Below are positions 38,980 through 40,426 of a stretch of 40,426 bases of DNA, one piece after another (positions within the stretch are counted from its first letter, which is position 1; every line of letters begins with the position of its first letter). Origin of the DNA: Zygnema cylindricum (lineage: Eukaryota; Streptophyta; Zygnematophyceae; Zygnematales; Zygnemataceae); assembly GCA_037447655.1 (NCBI GenBank), contig JBBHKE010000124.1, positions 1 to 40,426 of the forward strand, in the 5' to 3' direction. A program made the translations under genes and the position numbers. The notes under the pieces are model-generated. The model did no database searches. It was not told the origin of the DNA and was given only the letters and a program-made list of their open reading frames with translations.

Positions 38980-39489
38980 ATGATTGAAATAGCCGCGGGA
39001 AATAGGGCAAGTTCCTTAACACGTGCAATTTACGGAAGGAAGAAAAATGAAACACTACATTTGTCTTGGATACACGTGCACCACAATGTACCATTGATTG
39101 TCGTATTATGGGGCCTCGAAGTTGTTAACACTCCCACGGGCATTGATGACGAAACTGAAAAAAAGAAAACAAAAAACAAAAAACAAAAAAAAAAAAACGA
39201 AAGAAAAAGAAAAACAAGAAAATTGCATAATTGCATATCAAGTTTGGGATCTTACACACCACATACTAGGTTAGGGGTGGAAAGACTAGCCCTTATGGCA
39301 TTACTCGTAGCATCAAGAGGGTATTGTGTCACGCCTAAGTTCATGCCACTATGGCCTCTGACGTCACTCACTATTGGTGACGCCACTCACCACTGGTTCA
39401 CATTAGAGGATGCAAGGAGTGTTGGTGTGCGGAGGGATATGCCTCCCTTCACGGAGCCACTAGCTTATGGGAGCTCAATGGGGTACTAA
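38980..39489 (+). CDS. Unrecognised ORF, 169 codons, with Lys-rich insert
   Basis: It has two protein-like parts: ASSLTRAIYGRKKN to PLIVVLWGLEVVNTP (residues about 9-50), and RLALMALLVASRGY to DMPPFTEPLAYGSS (about 103-166). They are separated by an A-rich stretch coding a run of Lys/Asn/Arg (39158-39220). Beyond the stop the same frame goes on with METRREAVGGTSGILYTSDV, a TAG, then YEALLLDILLEHTKNAQ. This suggests an old gene or element with nonsense mutations. I do not recognise the family. Confidence 0.35.
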   Translation: MIEIAAGNRASSLTRAIYGRKKNETLHLSWIHVHHNVPLIVVLWGLEVVNTPTGIDDETEKKKTKNKKQKKKNERKRKTRKLHNCISSLGSYTPHTRLGVERLALMALLVASRGYCVTPKFMPLWPLTSLTIGDATHHWFTLEDARSVGVRRDMPPFTEPLAYGSSMGY

Positions 39490-40426
39490 ATGGAGACAAG
39501 AAGGGAGGCCGTAGGAGGCACCAGTGGTATATTGTACACAAGTGATGTTGAACAAAGGGTCGAGAACTTGAAGGACTAGTGTGTTTATGAGAACTACGAA
39601 GCCCTCCTATTAGACATCCTTTTGGAGCATACCAAGAATGCCCAGGGTATTGCGGTGATCAAAACTTGAGGACAAAGTAGCCTCGTTTAGGGATCCCAAG
39701 AATGATCGTAGAGTGCACACTACCATCATATTTGAGCACTCCTTAAAGTGCATGGGACTAGCAGTTTATATCACCGCCCGTTGACATGAGTGACATGTCG
39801 TGTGCCCTGGTGTCCTTAGGGAACACCCTTCCCTTTGCTTGAATGCCTCCCCCCGTGACATATCTCACTCCCGTGTGTTGGTGTACCACAATGTCTCATG
39901 AAACACCTTAATCCTTCCTTGAGGCGCATGCAATAAGATCGAAGGACACCTCCTTCTCTTTACACGACCGTCAGTAGAAGACGGGTCCCTATAGCGGAGG
40001 CCACGAATCCGTACCCGGCCGTTATCCGGCTGCCCGCGTCGGATCCGAAACGGATTCGGGGGGGTGATTCACAAAAAAAAATTAAAAAAATTGGGTATGA
40101 TCGGGTAAGCAAAAACGAAAAAAAAAAAATAAAGGTTTCGTAGGTACAGTATTTTTCAGTACAGTTCGTGTCCATACTATCCAACAATGTTGTACTTTAT
40201 ACTCTTGGTATAGTGGAAGGTATAAGGGAGATGTACCACTAATTTTGTACTTATTCGGGTACGAGCGGGTACGGGTAATCGCGGGAAATCGAGTTTCGGT
40301 TAATTTTTTTTTTCGTAAACGTGTATCGGGTAACGGGTAACAATTTAGGAGCGTGACATAACCCGGTTGGGTATCGGGTGTTCAGATTTTGAAAAAAAAA
40401 ATTTGTTGGTGTCGGGTATCTAAAAG
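39490..40426. other. Unassigned right end with GGGTA-rich repeats
   Basis: The first about 180 bp continue the decayed frame of the preceding ORF. From about 40010 the sequence has frequent GGGTA and CGGGTA words (for example GGGTACGGGTAATCGCGGG near 40270 and GGGTAACGGGTAAC near 40330) with A-runs between. This looks like a dispersed repeat edge. It shows no ORF of note. Confidence 0.45.

Noticed and set aside
39030-39236. Minus ORF rich in Phe/Leu
   Set aside because: It is the reverse of an A-rich (Lys-coding) tract and shows no further support.

Overview
This window is transposon-dominated nuclear DNA from a eukaryote, most likely a green plant (streptophyte alga, bryophyte or another early-diverging lineage; I cannot name the species). 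The plant call rests on four Ty1/copia elements whose primer-binding sites match the anticodon arm of plant-type initiator Met-tRNA, on TATA-containing LTRs, on many introns and MITEs, and on the absence of any recognisable intact cellular gene.

Layout. 1-1766 is the 3' end of a forward copia element (E) inserted in the LTR of a reverse copia fragment (F, to about 2700). About 3740-4842 is an LTR-like block (G) with palindromic subrepeats. From 5992 to 32438 lies one decayed Crypton-type tyrosine-recombinase gene (Ndc10-like). It is cut into pieces by two LTR retrotransposons: B (6406-24672, forward, TSD ATATC/AAATC) and D (24860-30109, reverse, TSD CCATA). B carries copia A in its 5' LTR (7291-13702, TSD CACAG/CACAT) and copia C in its pol gene (15229-21706, reverse, TSD ACTAT/AGTAT). 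D carries a 738-bp solo LTR of another family in its 3' LTR (25179-25916, TSD AGAAT). Removing the inserts rejoins the Crypton reading frame, including a phase-matched intron.

Right of the Crypton are a seven-copy 92-bp satellite (32713-33328), homopolymer tracts, and a decayed non-LTR retrotransposon (33845 to about 37262) with an N-terminal zinc finger, a reverse transcriptase and a C-terminal restriction-like endonuclease region. A reverse-oriented relative of its 3' end follows, then a MITE nested inside another MITE (37690-38412), and about 2 kb of unrecognised, probably decayed sequence.

The copia elements share an unusual design. A half-tRNA primer site sits directly after the LTR. 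The gag start codon lies inside the LTR, so the primer site is translated. A 10-bp inverted repeat brackets the polypurine tract and U3 start. Several hairpins recur in U3, and a tRNA-like block lies antisense within the LTRs. Only element A keeps a long intact enzyme ORF (RT-RNase H, 520 codons), and every gag-pol in the window is broken. D keeps an open gag with a collapsed pol and looks like a non-autonomous gag carrier.
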